Shown here in pieces: positions 48,034 to 60,780 of a DNA stretch of 64,000 nucleotides. The translations under genes were made by a program, and so were the position numbers. How positions within the stretch are numbered: position 1 is the first letter of the stretch; each line of letters opens with the position of its first letter. Source of the stretch: Liolophura sinensis (taxonomy: Eukaryota > Mollusca > Polyplacophora > Chitonida > Chitonidae); NCBI RefSeq assembly GCF_032854445.1, contig NC_088295.1, forward strand, positions 61,735,249 through 61,799,248, written 5' to 3'. The notes below the pieces were generated by a model. That model was given only the letters and a program-made list of their open reading frames with translations, ran no database searches and had not been told where the DNA came from.

Positions 48034-49431
48034 TCACTGTGTCGGCGAGTGTTGTGAGGAATAGTGCGGCGAGTGCTGAGACGAATAGTGCGGCGAGTGC
48101 TGAGACGGGTAGTGCGGCGAGTGCTGTGACGGGTAGTGCGGCGAGTGGTGAGTACTATAGTGCTGCTGCGGGTGGTGATGAGACAATCCGTGTTGTTGTT
48201 GTTGTGGTTGTTGGTGAGCCTGTGTTGTTATGGGGCCCAAAGGTTGGGCAACCAGGCCCTGGGCTAAAGAATGTGAAGGCAACGGAGAAGGCATCAATGG
48301 TGATCCTCCCCCGTTACTAGAGTGAATTGGGCTGCCCGAGGAATGAATTGGGCTGCCCGACATGGGGCTTATAGAACCGTCCTGACCCATGATCAGCTCA
48401 CCATTCGGTCCAATGGTTGCTGGGGGTGTCATTCTTTTCTCCTTCTGTCGTCGGTTACAGAACCACACGCGCACCACTTCTTTCTCCAGTTGTAACTGGT
48501 CCGCTAAGTGGGCGATTTCTTGAGCTGACGGTTTAGGGTGCTTCAGGAAATGGTTTTCTAACGCGCCCTTGACAGTTACCTCGATGCTCGTTCGCTTTTT
48601 CCTCTTGCGTCCCTGAGCAGCGATTTTGTCTATACTTGTTGGAGAACCGGTGGTAGAATCGGCCTCTTCCAACCACTTGTGAAGCAAAGGCTTGAGTTTG
48701 CACATGTTTTTAAAACTGAGTTGTAAGGCCTCGAATCTACAGATTGTTGTTTGACTAAAAACATTACCATAGAGCGTGCCTAGGGCGAGTCCTACATCCG
48801 CCTGCGTGAAGCCGAGCTTGATACGTCTCTGCTTAAACTGCTTAGCGAACTGCTCCAGGTCGTCCGAGGTAGGGGCTTCTTCGTCCGAGGGGTCTCTCTG
48901 CTCCAAGTCGTGGTCAGGTTCCCTTAGGGAGGGGTGCATGACGGGCTGTTGACCAGGGGACAGCATGCCATTCATGCCCAGCCCGTAGCTGTGGTGTTGT
49001 AGCTGTGTTGTACCGTTCATATTGAGGTGAGACGTTGGTACTCCTGTCTGCCAGCCATGGGTCGAGTGGAGAGACTGCTGGGCCCGGTGGTGTAAGGTGT
49101 TTTGGTGGTTTAACGAGTCGTTCACCTGCAAGGGTTTCATGTCCTGGACATTGTGTAGCCCCTGAGACAGCATTCCCATACCCATGGAGGACCAGCAGTG
49201 GGCAGACGTGTCCGTATGGGACACCCAGGGGTTAGGCGAGTGGTGTCCCATGTGATGTCCATTTTGCTGTTGCGGCGGCATGTATTTGATATCTGGTAAG
49301 TCTCTATACTGGCTATGCTGGCTAACTGGCATCTGCATGCTGCGGTGATGCTGCACCAAGCTGTCGGGATCAGTCAACAAGGAAGACTGGGTTGAAGGAG
49401 CGAGGTATAAACTCGCGCTGGTAGCAGCCAT
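48034..49431 (-). CDS. POU3: class III POU-homeodomain transcription factor (Brn-1/2/4 type)
   Basis: A complete 465-residue single-exon gene with ATG at 49431-49429 in a near-ideal context (ACCATGG) and TGA at 48036-48034. The POU-specific domain spans about 184-258 ([18 protein letters not shown] ... [20 protein letters not shown]). The linker at 259-274 ([14 protein letters not shown]) is short and of class III type. The homeodomain at about 275-335 starts [11 protein letters not shown], which also serves as a nuclear localisation signal, and has the POU-specific [11 protein letters not shown] recognition helix with Cys at homeodomain position 50. The N-terminal 180 residues are rich in His, Gln, Met and Ser; the C-terminus has a duplicated GSPIHSS, a QQPQQQQ tract and an eight-residue SPHYPSQH-type repeat. 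In other animals class III POU proteins bind octamer-type DNA in the nucleus and control neural and sensory (and in vertebrates renal and inner-ear) development, often with SoxB partners. Lack of introns is usual in this class. The domain assignment is secure; the exact vertebrate paralogue is not meaningful, because invertebrates usually have a single class III gene. Confidence 0.97.
   Translation of the reverse strand: MAATSASLYLAPSTQSSLLTDPDSLVQHHRSMQMPVSQHSQYRDLPDIKYMPPQQQNGHHMGHHSPNPWVSHTDTSAHCWSSMGMGMLSQGLHNVQDMKPLQVNDSLNHQNTLHHRAQQSLHSTHGWQTGVPTSHLNMNGTTQLQHHSYGLGMNGMLSPGQQPVMHPSLREPDHDLEQRDPSDEEAPTSDDLEQFAKQFKQRRIKLGFTQADVGLALGTLYGNVFSQTTICRFEALQLSFKNMCKLKPLLHKWLEEADSTTGSPTSIDKIAAQGRKRKKRTSIEVTVKGALENHFLKHPKPSAQEIAHLADQLQLEKEVVRVWFCNRRQKEKRMTPPATIGPNGELIMGQDGSISPMSGSPIHSSGSPIHSSNGGGSPLMPSPLPSHSLAQGLVAQPLGPITTQAHQQPQQQQHGLSHHHPQQHYSTHHSPHYPSQHSPHYPSQHSPHYSSQHSPHYSSQHSPTQ
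48040..48160 (-). repeat. 24-bp coding minisatellite in the POU3 C-terminus
   Basis: Five copies of a 24-bp unit containing GTGCGGCGAGTGCTGAGACG (plus strand) start at 48040, 48064, 48088, 48112 and 48136. The period is exactly 24, so the reading frame is kept and the protein gains eight-residue SPHY(P/S)SQH repeats (about residues 429-463). The antisense open frame 48003-48320 (Ala/Ser/Glu repeats) is its mirror and is not a gene. Confidence 0.93.
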
Positions 49432-49700
49432 GGTTGGCGAATGATCTTACTTGCTAAAAAGACCTGCTTATGAGAGATCGACAGTGGCCGGATTGATAAA
49501 ACGGATCGGCTGTGCGCGGAGATGGCTCGTCATTGGACGAGCCGACAAATGATTGACAGAGATTAAATTACACCGTTGATTGGTCGAACAGCGATGGGAG
49601 GCGCTGTCTGGCGGTTTGACGGCCGACTGACATGACCTCTATCTGACTCGCACTCTACTCTCTCTTTGTTAAGCAGCTTTACCTTAACGCCTGTAGCAGT
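49432..49700 (-). promoter_or_regulatory. POU3 proximal promoter and 5' UTR
   Basis: On the minus strand upstream of the ATG there are two CCAAT boxes: GTCCAATGAC (plus-strand ATTGG at 49532-49536) and CGACCAATCAAC (plus-strand ATTGG at 49579-49583), 47 bp apart. An AACAAAG SOX/TCF-type motif lies further upstream (plus-strand CTTTGTT at about 49674-49680). No clear TATA box is seen. The stretch is G+C richer than flanking DNA. CCAAT spacing would put the transcription start roughly at 49440-49520; that is an estimate. Confidence 0.55.
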
Positions 49701-52076
49701 TCATGGTATACACACACTCTTAAATTTATGCACCTTAACGCACGGCGTGGCCAACAAAAAAAAAATGAGCAGAAAACAAACACCCCATCTGACTTAACAG
49801 GGCTCTATATCAAACAAAAATATTTGTTTAGCGGTGGTTAGGATACCGAAATATATAATAGTTCAGATCATGTAATCAAATTATTAAATGGGCTTTAATA
49901 TTGGACATTATCGTGCTGTTAAACGTGAACGATGGAAGTTTATGTAAATACTTAAACCATATCTGTAATGTATGCAGTTACCACACGACAAGGTTAGAAA
50001 TGCAGATTTTGGCTGGCTCAGGGACAGTATGTAAATACGAAATATGAAAGCTATTACAGATTGTTTCTAAACTTTACTGTATTCCGGGATGTCATCATAA
50101 CACCTTATCATTATAATCAAGATGTGAAATGATCGTGTTGCAAAAAAATAAATAATAAAATCTTACTACCATTTCTGTTGATTGGATTAATCCCTATCTG
50201 TCAATTTCGTCAGAGGCTCTTTCCCTTTAAATGGAGACCTTAACTAATTTGTACCGCAGTATGCTGGTTCCCAATTTCACGAGTGCATTGTATCGGGGTT
50301 TTTTTTCTGTTGCATGTACAGAATGTCTGGCAGTATTTGGTATGTCTGGTGTGGAAATTCGACGAATGTTCATGTACGCGATGAGCTATTATTATATTCA
50401 TTATTACCATTATTATTTGAATTCTGAGTAAATTCCATTCATTTCTACATCTTATTCGTCCATGTATAGACGTCGCAGCCTAGTTTGATGTTTACTATAC
50501 GCTTGGGTTATATGTGCTCATGCTGACGGAACACACCGCTGTCACCAGGCACTATTTGTCTCTCAAAGCCCTCATTGGGGGCGTGACCGCATTATCATCA
50601 TCACATGGGCGTGGAATGAACACGCTTTGCGACTGTGGCTTCCCTATGTCGTATACACTCACTGGTCTGGCCATACTCTAATGCCTTCCACAGGCCTTGT
50701 TTTCACTCCTGGCCTTTTTTCTCTGTGTAAATTGGTAGATAAACAAACACTCACACACAGTAAATAATAACTTCAACTGTCGAAAGAGCAAACGTATTAT
50801 TACGGAGTAACATGTGGTGAAGTTAAACATCAGTTGTAACGGTCATATCCACATGTGATTTTGTTTGCCTGTGTAAATATATGCATATACTACAGCCCTT
50901 GTGCAGGTTCCTGTTTAATATACGACGCTTCTGAATTTTTGTCCTAAACTCTTTGCGAGCTTTAACACCAAATATTATAGACAATAAATTATTCATAGTG
51001 TTCTATGGTATTGTTTTGCGCACAGTTAAAAGAATCAATTGCTGGTTTTACGTTTATGTATTGTATAAAGGCCTATGCCATACAGTGCAACAGTTTGATG
51101 TCTCCAGTCTCATTCGTTTAAATTACATGGTACACGCCAACTGGCTTTACATTTTACGAATAAGCTTCATGTATGCACATAAGACTAAGATGAATTTAAC
51201 GTTACGCTTTTTATCTGTATGTCTTTTGAACAAATCAACAGAAGTGCAGAATGGATTCTGCAAAGATTCTATCTTGGATACCTGCAGACATACATCGTAA
51301 TAGAAGGGAGGCTTTGCATGTGATACTACTGGACGGAACATCCCATTTCACCATAATACTGATTTAAAGTCACGGAAAATCTCTGTTCTGCATACATTTA
51401 CTTGCAGTTAATGTTACGAAGTATCAGACTTTTTATAACATAGGCATTATATTCAACCTATGAAGTACTGTGAAATCGAAAATATTTTGTTTGCTTTTTT
51501 ATGCACATTTTCAGTATCAATATCATCACTCCTTTCTGACGATGTTCCAATGATATGCAAGTAGTTCGAATATCATTACGAAATGTTCTGGTATAGGTCC
51601 GTCCTATAGCATGCTATACAGGGATGTATAAGCATAAAGCTTTACAAATAGGCCTAACTGAAAGTGTGTTATATGATACCTAAATATAAAGCTAGAAAAA
51701 AAAACGTAACATAATGCAACATTCCAAAGCAGAAATAAAAAAGAGATTTTAGAACTTACTTTAGAAGATTGCTTACGTCATTTTCGGTATTTTGCGCCTG
51801 GGTTATAGAGGCAAACTGAGAGCGGTATCTTCATACGTTTTGATACAGTAGTATGTAAATGCGTTATCACTATCGTACTTATCATATATAGTTGCAACCT
51901 CACATTACGTACACACGAGCTCCGTTTGCGTCCGTCACTCGTACAAAGTTATCTTATATTTCATACTCTTACATACATATATAGATTACATCTAACTGAA
52001 TATGCCTCGTCGCATGCTTGTATAATAAACCTCTTGATACAGAAAAGTATAATTATTATGTATTTGTAGGTGTTTT
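49701..52076. other. intergenic, upstream of POU3, no gene seen
   Basis: AT-rich, without recognisable coding sequence. The 115-residue frame at 50953-51300 has no motif. Nothing repetitive of note. Confidence 0.5.
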
Positions 52077-52125
52077 TCTTTTTATTTTATTTTAGTTTAT
52101 TTTATTTTATTATTATTTTTTTTGA
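52077..52125. repeat. (TTTTA)n-like low-complexity tract
   Basis: Variants of TTTTA and TTTATT repeat about eight times. A reverse octamer ATTTGCAT occurs 0.6 kb further on at 52758-52765. Confidence 0.8.
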
Positions 52126-55100
52126 TCGATTTATGGTGTAAAACTGTGTTGTCGTCAACAGTTTGTTATCGGGCTGCACGGACAAACGTTCTTCCAAGTG
52201 TGCCTGTTTGGAGAATTCAAGACGGCTGAAAGTTTGAGCTGTAGTTCCCCTGTGCCTTACAGCCATTTAGTGACGACGCGGCCTGTTCACTTTGGATACA
52301 AGCCGAAACCTGGATGTGTCCTGCAGTCATATCTCGCCGTTTCGATTGTTCACGTTGTCGTCATTTTGACAATTACCCAGGACCGGTGTCTATATCTGCA
52401 TGTGCTATGTGGGCTGGGCTTGTACATTGCTCCAGGGGCCCAGGTGGCCAAGGTCCCCTTTTACCCATTGTGAGGCTTCAAGATTCAAGTCAACCAGGGA
52501 CCTGTTGCATATCATTTCTGCTTGATGGCTCATTTCAGAAAGATTCTCTACAAAAAAAAAGTTTTTTCCTTTTGTTAAACTTGGACGAAGGCTGAAGTAA
52601 AAAGTAAAATTGTGAATGAACTGTTGACAGTGTTTTGCAGCTGTATAACAATAAGTTCCTTGTGTACCGTTATATGTGTTTGCTCGAATTAAAACCAGAA
52701 TATTTAGGCCATCCAGAAAGAGAAAGTTTCCTTTAAAAAATGGATACTGCATTATCTATTTGCATTTTTTATCGGATGATTTAACTTATTTGTAAGCATG
52801 GCTGAACGTACGCCAAAACGTATTTGTCATTGCCCTTGATTGGGATTTATTTAACCATATATATTTCAGACACTTATGCCAGATTAGATATTTGTCGCGT
52901 AGTGAGCAAAATAAACATGACTGTTTGATTATCCGTTAAAGCTGATGGTTTTCAGTGGATGAGCACTTATGTATCTATAGCAAATCTACAAAGCCAGGTG
53001 AGATTTGAATAATTAATATGGCTCTAATTGGACCTAATCATCGAGGGATGGACTTTATACTTTGTACGAGCTAACTCAACCAGACTCACTCAACCACCAT
53101 GTTTGTCATAAAACAAAACACGCCCTGCATTCGAGCCCAATTAAAACTGTTCTCTGGTTCTCACCATTTCTGGCATGTACGAACTGAACTGAACTCAAGC
53201 TTTTTGCATTTTTAATAACTCAAAAGAAAAGGAATTAAAAGCTCCATAAAGAAGTGGTTTGTGGTGTGGAGCGTTTTTGCATGCTAGTGTGTGTAATATT
53301 TGTGCTGTGATAGATACAGCGTGACGCTGCAAATATCAAGTGCATCTTATAGTTTGTCCTTCTGGGTTTGAAGAATATCAAACTCTATAAAAACGTCAAT
53401 ACGTTTTATGGCTTTTCTGGCAGATTCAGATATCGAATTTTTTCGCTATAGATTATAAACCGTTCACGAAATTGCTTTGATTGATCGATTGATTTGCCTG
53501 TCAGTTAAATAACTGCTCAGCATATGTAGGATGGTCATATTATTTAGGTTTTCCTTTAACACGTCTGTGTATGGTGTACATACCCACAGCACCTTCCGAT
53601 TCTCTGATGTCGTAATTTAATCTGCCCTTTATTTTGATTAACGATTGATTGATTGATTGATTGACACGCATAATGGATAATTATGTCAATGGTATCATCC
53701 ACGTAACGCTTAAAATCTACTAGTATAAATAGCAGGGTTTAATATATAAGTACTACAAGATATAACATGTACAATAACTCGTGTATATGCAATAGTACAT
53801 CATGTACATGGAGTCCTACTTACAGCGAAAGCTACAGAAATCTACCAAGCTTTATTTCTTGAATCTGACTTAAACCGACAATAAACAACCCAGTATTTCT
53901 AGAAGCCATACACTTTATTAGCTGAAGGCTAAATTTACGGGTACAGTCAAGCAGTTGCTGGGCTTGACGTCTGTATACCAGTGCATGCATGTACATCAAA
54001 TGTAGACTGAGGTGTCTCCAACCCCTGTACACGTCGACACATTATGACGTATATAGCAGGAGATATATGTGCGTGGTGCACAACAGTTAGCACCCAGCAT
54101 ATATGCATCTGACATGCACAATTTTTCTTTTAGTTCTGTAATACATTTTGCTGATTTTATGTCACTCTTGGGAAATAGGTTAAGATCAGTTTTTTACAAA
54201 CAAGCTAGAAAAAGTTTTCCCTTACATAATTGTTTTTGTCCCTTTTTTGTCTGTACTCAAATAAGGAGTGCTTTGTATGGAGAAGAGAACTAGTGATAAA
54301 AAAAATGCTTGAACTTATTCATTATGCATGGTTTATTATATTGGGGGTTGGGGATTTTGTAATGCCGTGTACCTGCCTGGGGCGAGTCCAACAGAATGTC
54401 TTCATTTCTGTATACACCTCAAGACTTGTAAATTCGATAATTTAAGGGCCACATGGTTTGACCTCTCAGGAAAGCCAATGAAATTGTTACCCAGTAATAA
54501 CAGATATAAAATCTATAGGATCAAACAGTCCGCACGTGCGAGGGGCGTCTCAAATATACATAAGCTTAACTAGTGTATCTTTTGTTGAAGGGCTGATTGA
54601 GGTACGATAGTAAAGATTGCAGTATTTACATATCTACAACCCTGCTTGGGCATGATAAGTGGCGGCACGCGAGTCTGAATAACCCCCCACTTAAAATTCA
54701 CCAGAGGTTAAGGGTCAGGTTCGAAGAAGCCCAAGACGCCACACCCCTTAACCCTTAGGATACTACTTAATTGAGGACTTGGTTGTCGGAGGGGTTCGAT
54801 CAAACAAAACACATATATGTATATATCGCCCCATCTTACGTAATATATAGCGGAACTCGGGTACATGTTATGGTCATCACTGTTGCCAGAATTACACTGA
54901 AAAAACGAACTGCTTTTATTTCTTTACGTATAAGGTCATAAAGAATATAGAAATTGAGAAGGAAATGTCATAAAGGCTATGGAATATAAGGATATAATAG
55001 CCTCCAAGTTGTTTATATTTTCTACCTTCGATATACTACCGTCCATTAAATCAAATTAATAACGCCCGCCACACAAAAGACGTCTTGAGCAGTCCTATGC

Positions 55101-55483
55101 AGATAGCATTTATATCGTGACTTACAGCTCATTCAGCCTCCCAATATACATGTTATTGTATATGTAAACCCAGCCGGCTAGCGGGGAGCAACTCGTGTAT
55201 TCTTTGTTCCTATATTAAATGTTCACATGTATACAGATAAGCCCCTCATTGGGCTTATGTAGGATTAGAGCATTTAAGGGTTTAATTATTTGCTCAGTGT
55301 GAAATTTAGCTGATGTGTCACACAATATTGACGTTAAGCGACGAAGAAAAGCTTGACAGATTGACGGGCATCATTGAGATCTTATCAGAGATGATATAAG
55401 TTTAAGCTGTCTCGCGACTGTCTTTCAGACTCACCGTTGTAAGTTCTTCAAAGAAAAACAAGAAATAATTTCTCCACATCCTT

Positions 55484-55486
<3 letters not shown>
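52126..55486. other. intergenic, no gene seen
   Basis: Contains a (TGAT)n run at about 53643-53665 and a short hairpin at 55237-55258 (ATAAGCCC...GGGCTTAT). Frames at 52198-52752 overlap on both strands; none is convincing. Confidence 0.5.
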
Positions 55487-55515
<29 letters not shown>

Positions 55516-55516
55516 C
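55487..55516. repeat. short (AT)n tract
   Basis: About 30 bases of nearly pure TA dinucleotide, separate from the much longer tract 450 bp to the right. Confidence 0.85.
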
Positions 55517-55956
55517 ATGTGAAAAGCACCGCTGAGGAAATATGAATTATTACTATTATATTTTATTATTATGAAATGAATTATTACTGTCAAGTTAAGA
55601 GCGATATCAGCGTTGATGTGTTATTTTCAAAGGCTTCTGAATGTGTATATATCGTCCCTGTTAAACTGTAAACCTCAAGAAGGCTCACTAGGATTAACTC
55701 TATCTGTCTGTAATTGGAAATCTTCGCACAGAGAAAGGTAAATTTTCGTATTGCTAATTTACATTATAAACGTGAAGATAAGGCATAGTGTATTTTACTT
55801 CTTTTGTCATTTTGTGTCATCAGTTCATTGGTATATGTCAAACGGTATACGTATCATATTATCTCCGGTTGTCATTGATGCGTCTGCTTATGCCCTCTTA
55901 ATTTGCATGTGTTAAATAATAAGATACAGCAAAGAAATTACACAGTATTCTCCTGC

Positions 55957-57180
<1,224 letters not shown>

Positions 57181-57560
57181 CGTTCTCGAACTAGTGTGTC
57201 CAACAGGGACAGCACGTGACCTGTCGTGCAGACAGTCGTGCCGTCTGCTGTTCAATGGAACTGTTTACCTAGTCGGATTTACTGTCTTGTCCGACGAAAA
57301 TGAGCGGAATTCACGAGAAAAGTTCAATCAGGGTTTCAGTGAGTGTTGTTTGCATTGCGCAGGGGGATAGATTGACCAGTCCCTGGCTGGAGAAGAGTGA
57401 CTCTGGCAACCTCATCAAATAAGATAGGTCTCATACCATAGGCTGTTATAATTAAGATAACATTAAGCCTCTTAATTGCTTAATAGCTGATTGTAAGCCA
57501 CACGCTAGTTTGCTCGCCCAGCTGAGAATTGAGCTGTGCCCACGGATGCCATTATATGTA
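57181..57560. promoter_or_regulatory. candidate enhancer with homeodomain-site cluster
   Basis: Non-repetitive, balanced sequence about 8 kb upstream of POU3. Within 57449-57485 lie TAATTAAG, CATTAAG, CTTAATTG and TTAATAG, five homeodomain-type cores in under 45 bp, followed by a CAGCTG E-box at 57519-57524; a CACGTG E-box lies near 57213. Enhancer status and target are inferred. Confidence 0.3.
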
Positions 57561-58949
57561 CCCCCGGCTGCCCCACCACCCTCCTCTCAATCTTCAATCC
57601 AAAACCGCTCCCCCATGTGAATTGATGTCGTTATTTCGCCCCGTCAACACTATTTCTCGTCCATCTAACCTATGGAGCGTGAAGATGACGTCTGTCTCCT
57701 CACATTCCTTTATATTCACTGTTCCGTTGGTAATGTGGGTGCTGAACCCACCACGAAGTTAAATACTGACACTGCCTACTTGTTGTATCAGCTCAGGAAA
57801 TGAATATAAGAACACCAGTTAACCAGTAATTAAAATATTACATTTAAACGAATGCAGTGTTATTACAATGTATACTGTGGTGACGAAAATGCAAGTAAAA
57901 CGCAGGCAGAACAGTTATATGAGGAAACTGATACACTCCACAGCACCAGATAAGTGTACAAGTTGTATTTATAATATAATTTAAGAGGATAAAGCAAGTG
58001 TATAAAAACGGAAGCTGTGATTCTGTAAGCTTGATTCATGTGGTGGAATGGATGAATTTGAGCACAGAAAGGCCCCTTCTTTGTTTTAACGATTTTTTAC
58101 GCAGATTACTTGATACAGCGATAGTGTCCAGATTAAACCTTTTTTTTACTAATAAATTTTTAAAAATTTTCTGTCATTCATGTTAAATGACAAAATTTCT
58201 GGTAATAGCTTTGAACTCGTGACTCCAGGCTATGGGCGGTAATAGCTACAGAGTTGCCACAGACTGCATGTATGTGGAATATGCCCTTGTCCTCGGTCAC
58301 GCCATTGTTATCTACGTTCAAGAACTCGATGTTGACTGGCTTAGACACCCTTTTTGTCGGTTCATTTCATTTAGCACATTGACGAATTATTGCAAGTGTT
58401 TCGATGACCTCTTGAAGTTATTGTTCGATGCTTTATAAGAGTGCCGAAACCCGAAAGGGGTACACAGTGTAGCATCTATAGCTGATTAAAGCCGTACGGA
58501 TGTGTTATCAAAGAGAAGGGGAAACACGGCGCCTCCGTAATTGCCAATCGTACATTAGCACCATACTTGAGGCTCACTAATGCACAAAGCTGGTACTAGC
58601 CGCTTGAACTCCAGTCAGCTTTAGTTCACGAATTCGCCAGGGATTATGTTTAACCAAGTGGCCACTAATCCAGTATTTCGAGCTTCGTCGGCTTTATGAG
58701 CGAGGAAAAACTTTAGCGGCTATCATTTTATCTCATTGACTGTATGGAGTGTGAAATGTTGGACGATTGAGGACGTCCGTCCAACGCTCTGTCTTCCCTT
58801 GTCTGTAGTCCGAATTACAATGACAAAGGCAAAGTTGGCGGAGGCCAATAACGCTGAAAGCTGGCCCGTGTTCGCGGTCGGCTTGCTGCCACTTCTATTA
58901 TAGAACATCCGCCTTTCGCCAACCGTCTCTTATCACCCACGGGTTATAG
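57561..58949. other. intergenic, no gene seen
   Basis: Mixed composition. Frames at 57529-57762, 57998-58186 and 58232-58438 have no recognisable domain. A GAACTCGTGACTCC segment near 58213 may be another decayed tRNA-like repeat. Confidence 0.45.
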
Positions 58950-59480
58950 ATCAGCCTGCCCCACTCTGATCATAGCAGCGGGGCAATAATCCCGAGTGAA
59001 CTATATTATTGGAATTCATTCACGCGGTCAAAATATTGCACAAGACCTGGGCCTCCCGCTAGAGTGCCATTGATTGTAATAATTTGACCAGTATCAAGGA
59101 CGCGAGAGAAATTTCTCCATCCTTCAACTGCATTTGTAAAGATTTTGAAAAGCTAGCCTCTCGCGGCCATTCTTAAATGAAGCCGAGCATTGAAGCCTAA
59201 CAAGGCGCACAGTAACAGCTCAAGACCGTCTATAACCCAGCGATTACCCTACGCTAGATTAATCAATCTCCTCTCAATAAATACAACTTACCTCATAATT
59301 CATTTGAAGTGTCAAATTTGGCCCCAAGTTTCGATTTTAATGAAGAGCCGCGCCGCAAGAGTTTAAGACTGCAAGGAGGACACCGTTATAGGGTATTGCT
59401 CCATCCCCGAGTCTATCAAAGCGACTGATTGATGGAACTCACTAAAGAGCTGTTAAATATCTTTACTGATCGAGATTAGA
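58950..59480. promoter_or_regulatory. candidate conserved regulatory block
   Basis: Half a kilobase free of repeats and with even composition. It contains GATTAATCAATC at about 59256-59267 (paired-class or Otx-type and HD cores), CTATCAAAGCG at about 59413-59423 (TCF/LEF-type ATCAAAG), and further TAAT motifs. No reading frame of note. The call rests on composition and motif content only. Confidence 0.22.
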
Positions 59481-60420
59481 TGACGACAGAATTGGATTTC
59501 ACTGGTCATTACTTTCACTATGGGTTTATTATCTCTCTGATTAGCTTAAGCCGTTTTACATCGCATATAACAGTATTCATAAATTTATACTGCGTGTGAA
59601 ATGAATTCTTTACCAACAGCCATCACAGTCCGCATCATTCAATAAGCATTCCGCGCCCATCGTATATCTGGCATTCAAAATTCTTCACATTTATGCAAGA
59701 TTTTAAATGAATTCTTGGACTTATTCACACTTGCTTGACTAATGAGGTTGCCGATGACTACTTTATTTCCGAAATGTCTAAATATGTATACCGGATAGTT
59801 ATATTTAATTCCTGCAAGAAATATTACAATCGATTGTGTACAATTACATATTCTACAAAACTTTATTAAAGCATAGACTGCACATAAACCAGTGATTTTT
59901 TGCTGCATTTTGTGAAATGTGGTGTGGCGTTGTTTCACGCATCACACACAGCAGCACGTGGTAAAGAATGACCTGAAATTTAAATTGAACAAACTTTAAT
60001 TGCACAAAGTATTCCATGTAGTTAAGTCATTTAAGAGCGCTTTAAGAGAACAGCCCACGTGCCACTTATATTATTTCATATAAAAAAACCGACGTTCTAG
60101 TCAAAGGGGACTTGATTCGAACTCTTACCAATTTTGGTGAAGGCTATACTGGATGAAACATCGTTACTATTTAAGCGCTTTACAAGCCAATATTTCAATC
60201 ATAATCACGTTATCGTTTAAATGACGCTGACCATGCATTTTATACGATGCTGTTAACATCCAACATATAATCGTACTCGCTGAGCCTTTTAATCGGAATC
60301 CGTGTTTACCATCTGACTTAAATGCGCAATTACACTGACGTAATGACCTTGTCAATAACTAATGTATATATATATATGTCAGTGTCAGGGGACCTATATT
60401 TAATTGATGGATTCGCACCT
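59481..60420. other. intergenic, no gene seen
   Basis: AT-rich. A CTTGATTCGAACTC segment at 60111-60124 gives a B-box-like sequence on the minus strand, probably one more tRNA-derived remnant. Confidence 0.45.
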
Positions 60421-60426
60421 GATATT

Positions 60427-60464
60427 TCCAGGTTGCCAAGTTTCCAGGTTTCCAAGTTTCCAGG
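60427..60464 (+). repeat. 8-bp alternating tandem repeat
   Basis: TTTCCAGG and TTGCCAAG/TTTCCAAG alternate five times in about 38 bases, that is a 16-bp unit repeated 2.5 times. Confidence 0.85.
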
Positions 60465-60604
60465 TCGGCATATTTATATCATTCTTTAGATCAGTGAAGT
60501 CAGCGCCGGATGTAATGACACACCCGTAAACGCACGGATTTTGTTACGTTCAATTTCCCACTCTACCAAAATCGTTTTGTTCCTACCGCCTTCTCAAGTG
60601 ATCG

Positions 60605-60780
60605 CTCGTGGCCACGTGATACTCCTGTTGCATCTGTCACGTGACCCTACTTCAACAAGCTCACACTCACGCCACATGAGCGGATATCTCATCAAATGGT
60701 TTCAACTATAGGATAATTAGCGCGTTTTTCTAATTATCAATTAAGCGGTTCTCTGCGCTTGTAAATGGACCAACAATAAA
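60605..60780. promoter_or_regulatory. candidate enhancer: paired CACGTG E-boxes and homeodomain sites
   Basis: Two perfect CACGTG E-boxes at 60613-60618 and 60638-60643 (25 bp apart) are followed by TAATTA at 60714-60719, TAATTA at 60731-60736 and CAATTAA at 60738-60744, then an AACAAT SOX-type core near 60773. Not repetitive. It lies about 11 kb upstream of POU3. Function is inferred. Confidence 0.3.

Noticed and set aside
48003-48320. Antisense frame with Ala/Ser/Glu repeats
   Set aside because: Mirror of the POU3 C-terminal minisatellite on the opposite strand; starts outside and ends within the real coding sequence.
49035-49235. 66-residue plus-strand frame inside POU3
   Set aside because: Shadow of the POU3 coding sequence on the wrong strand.
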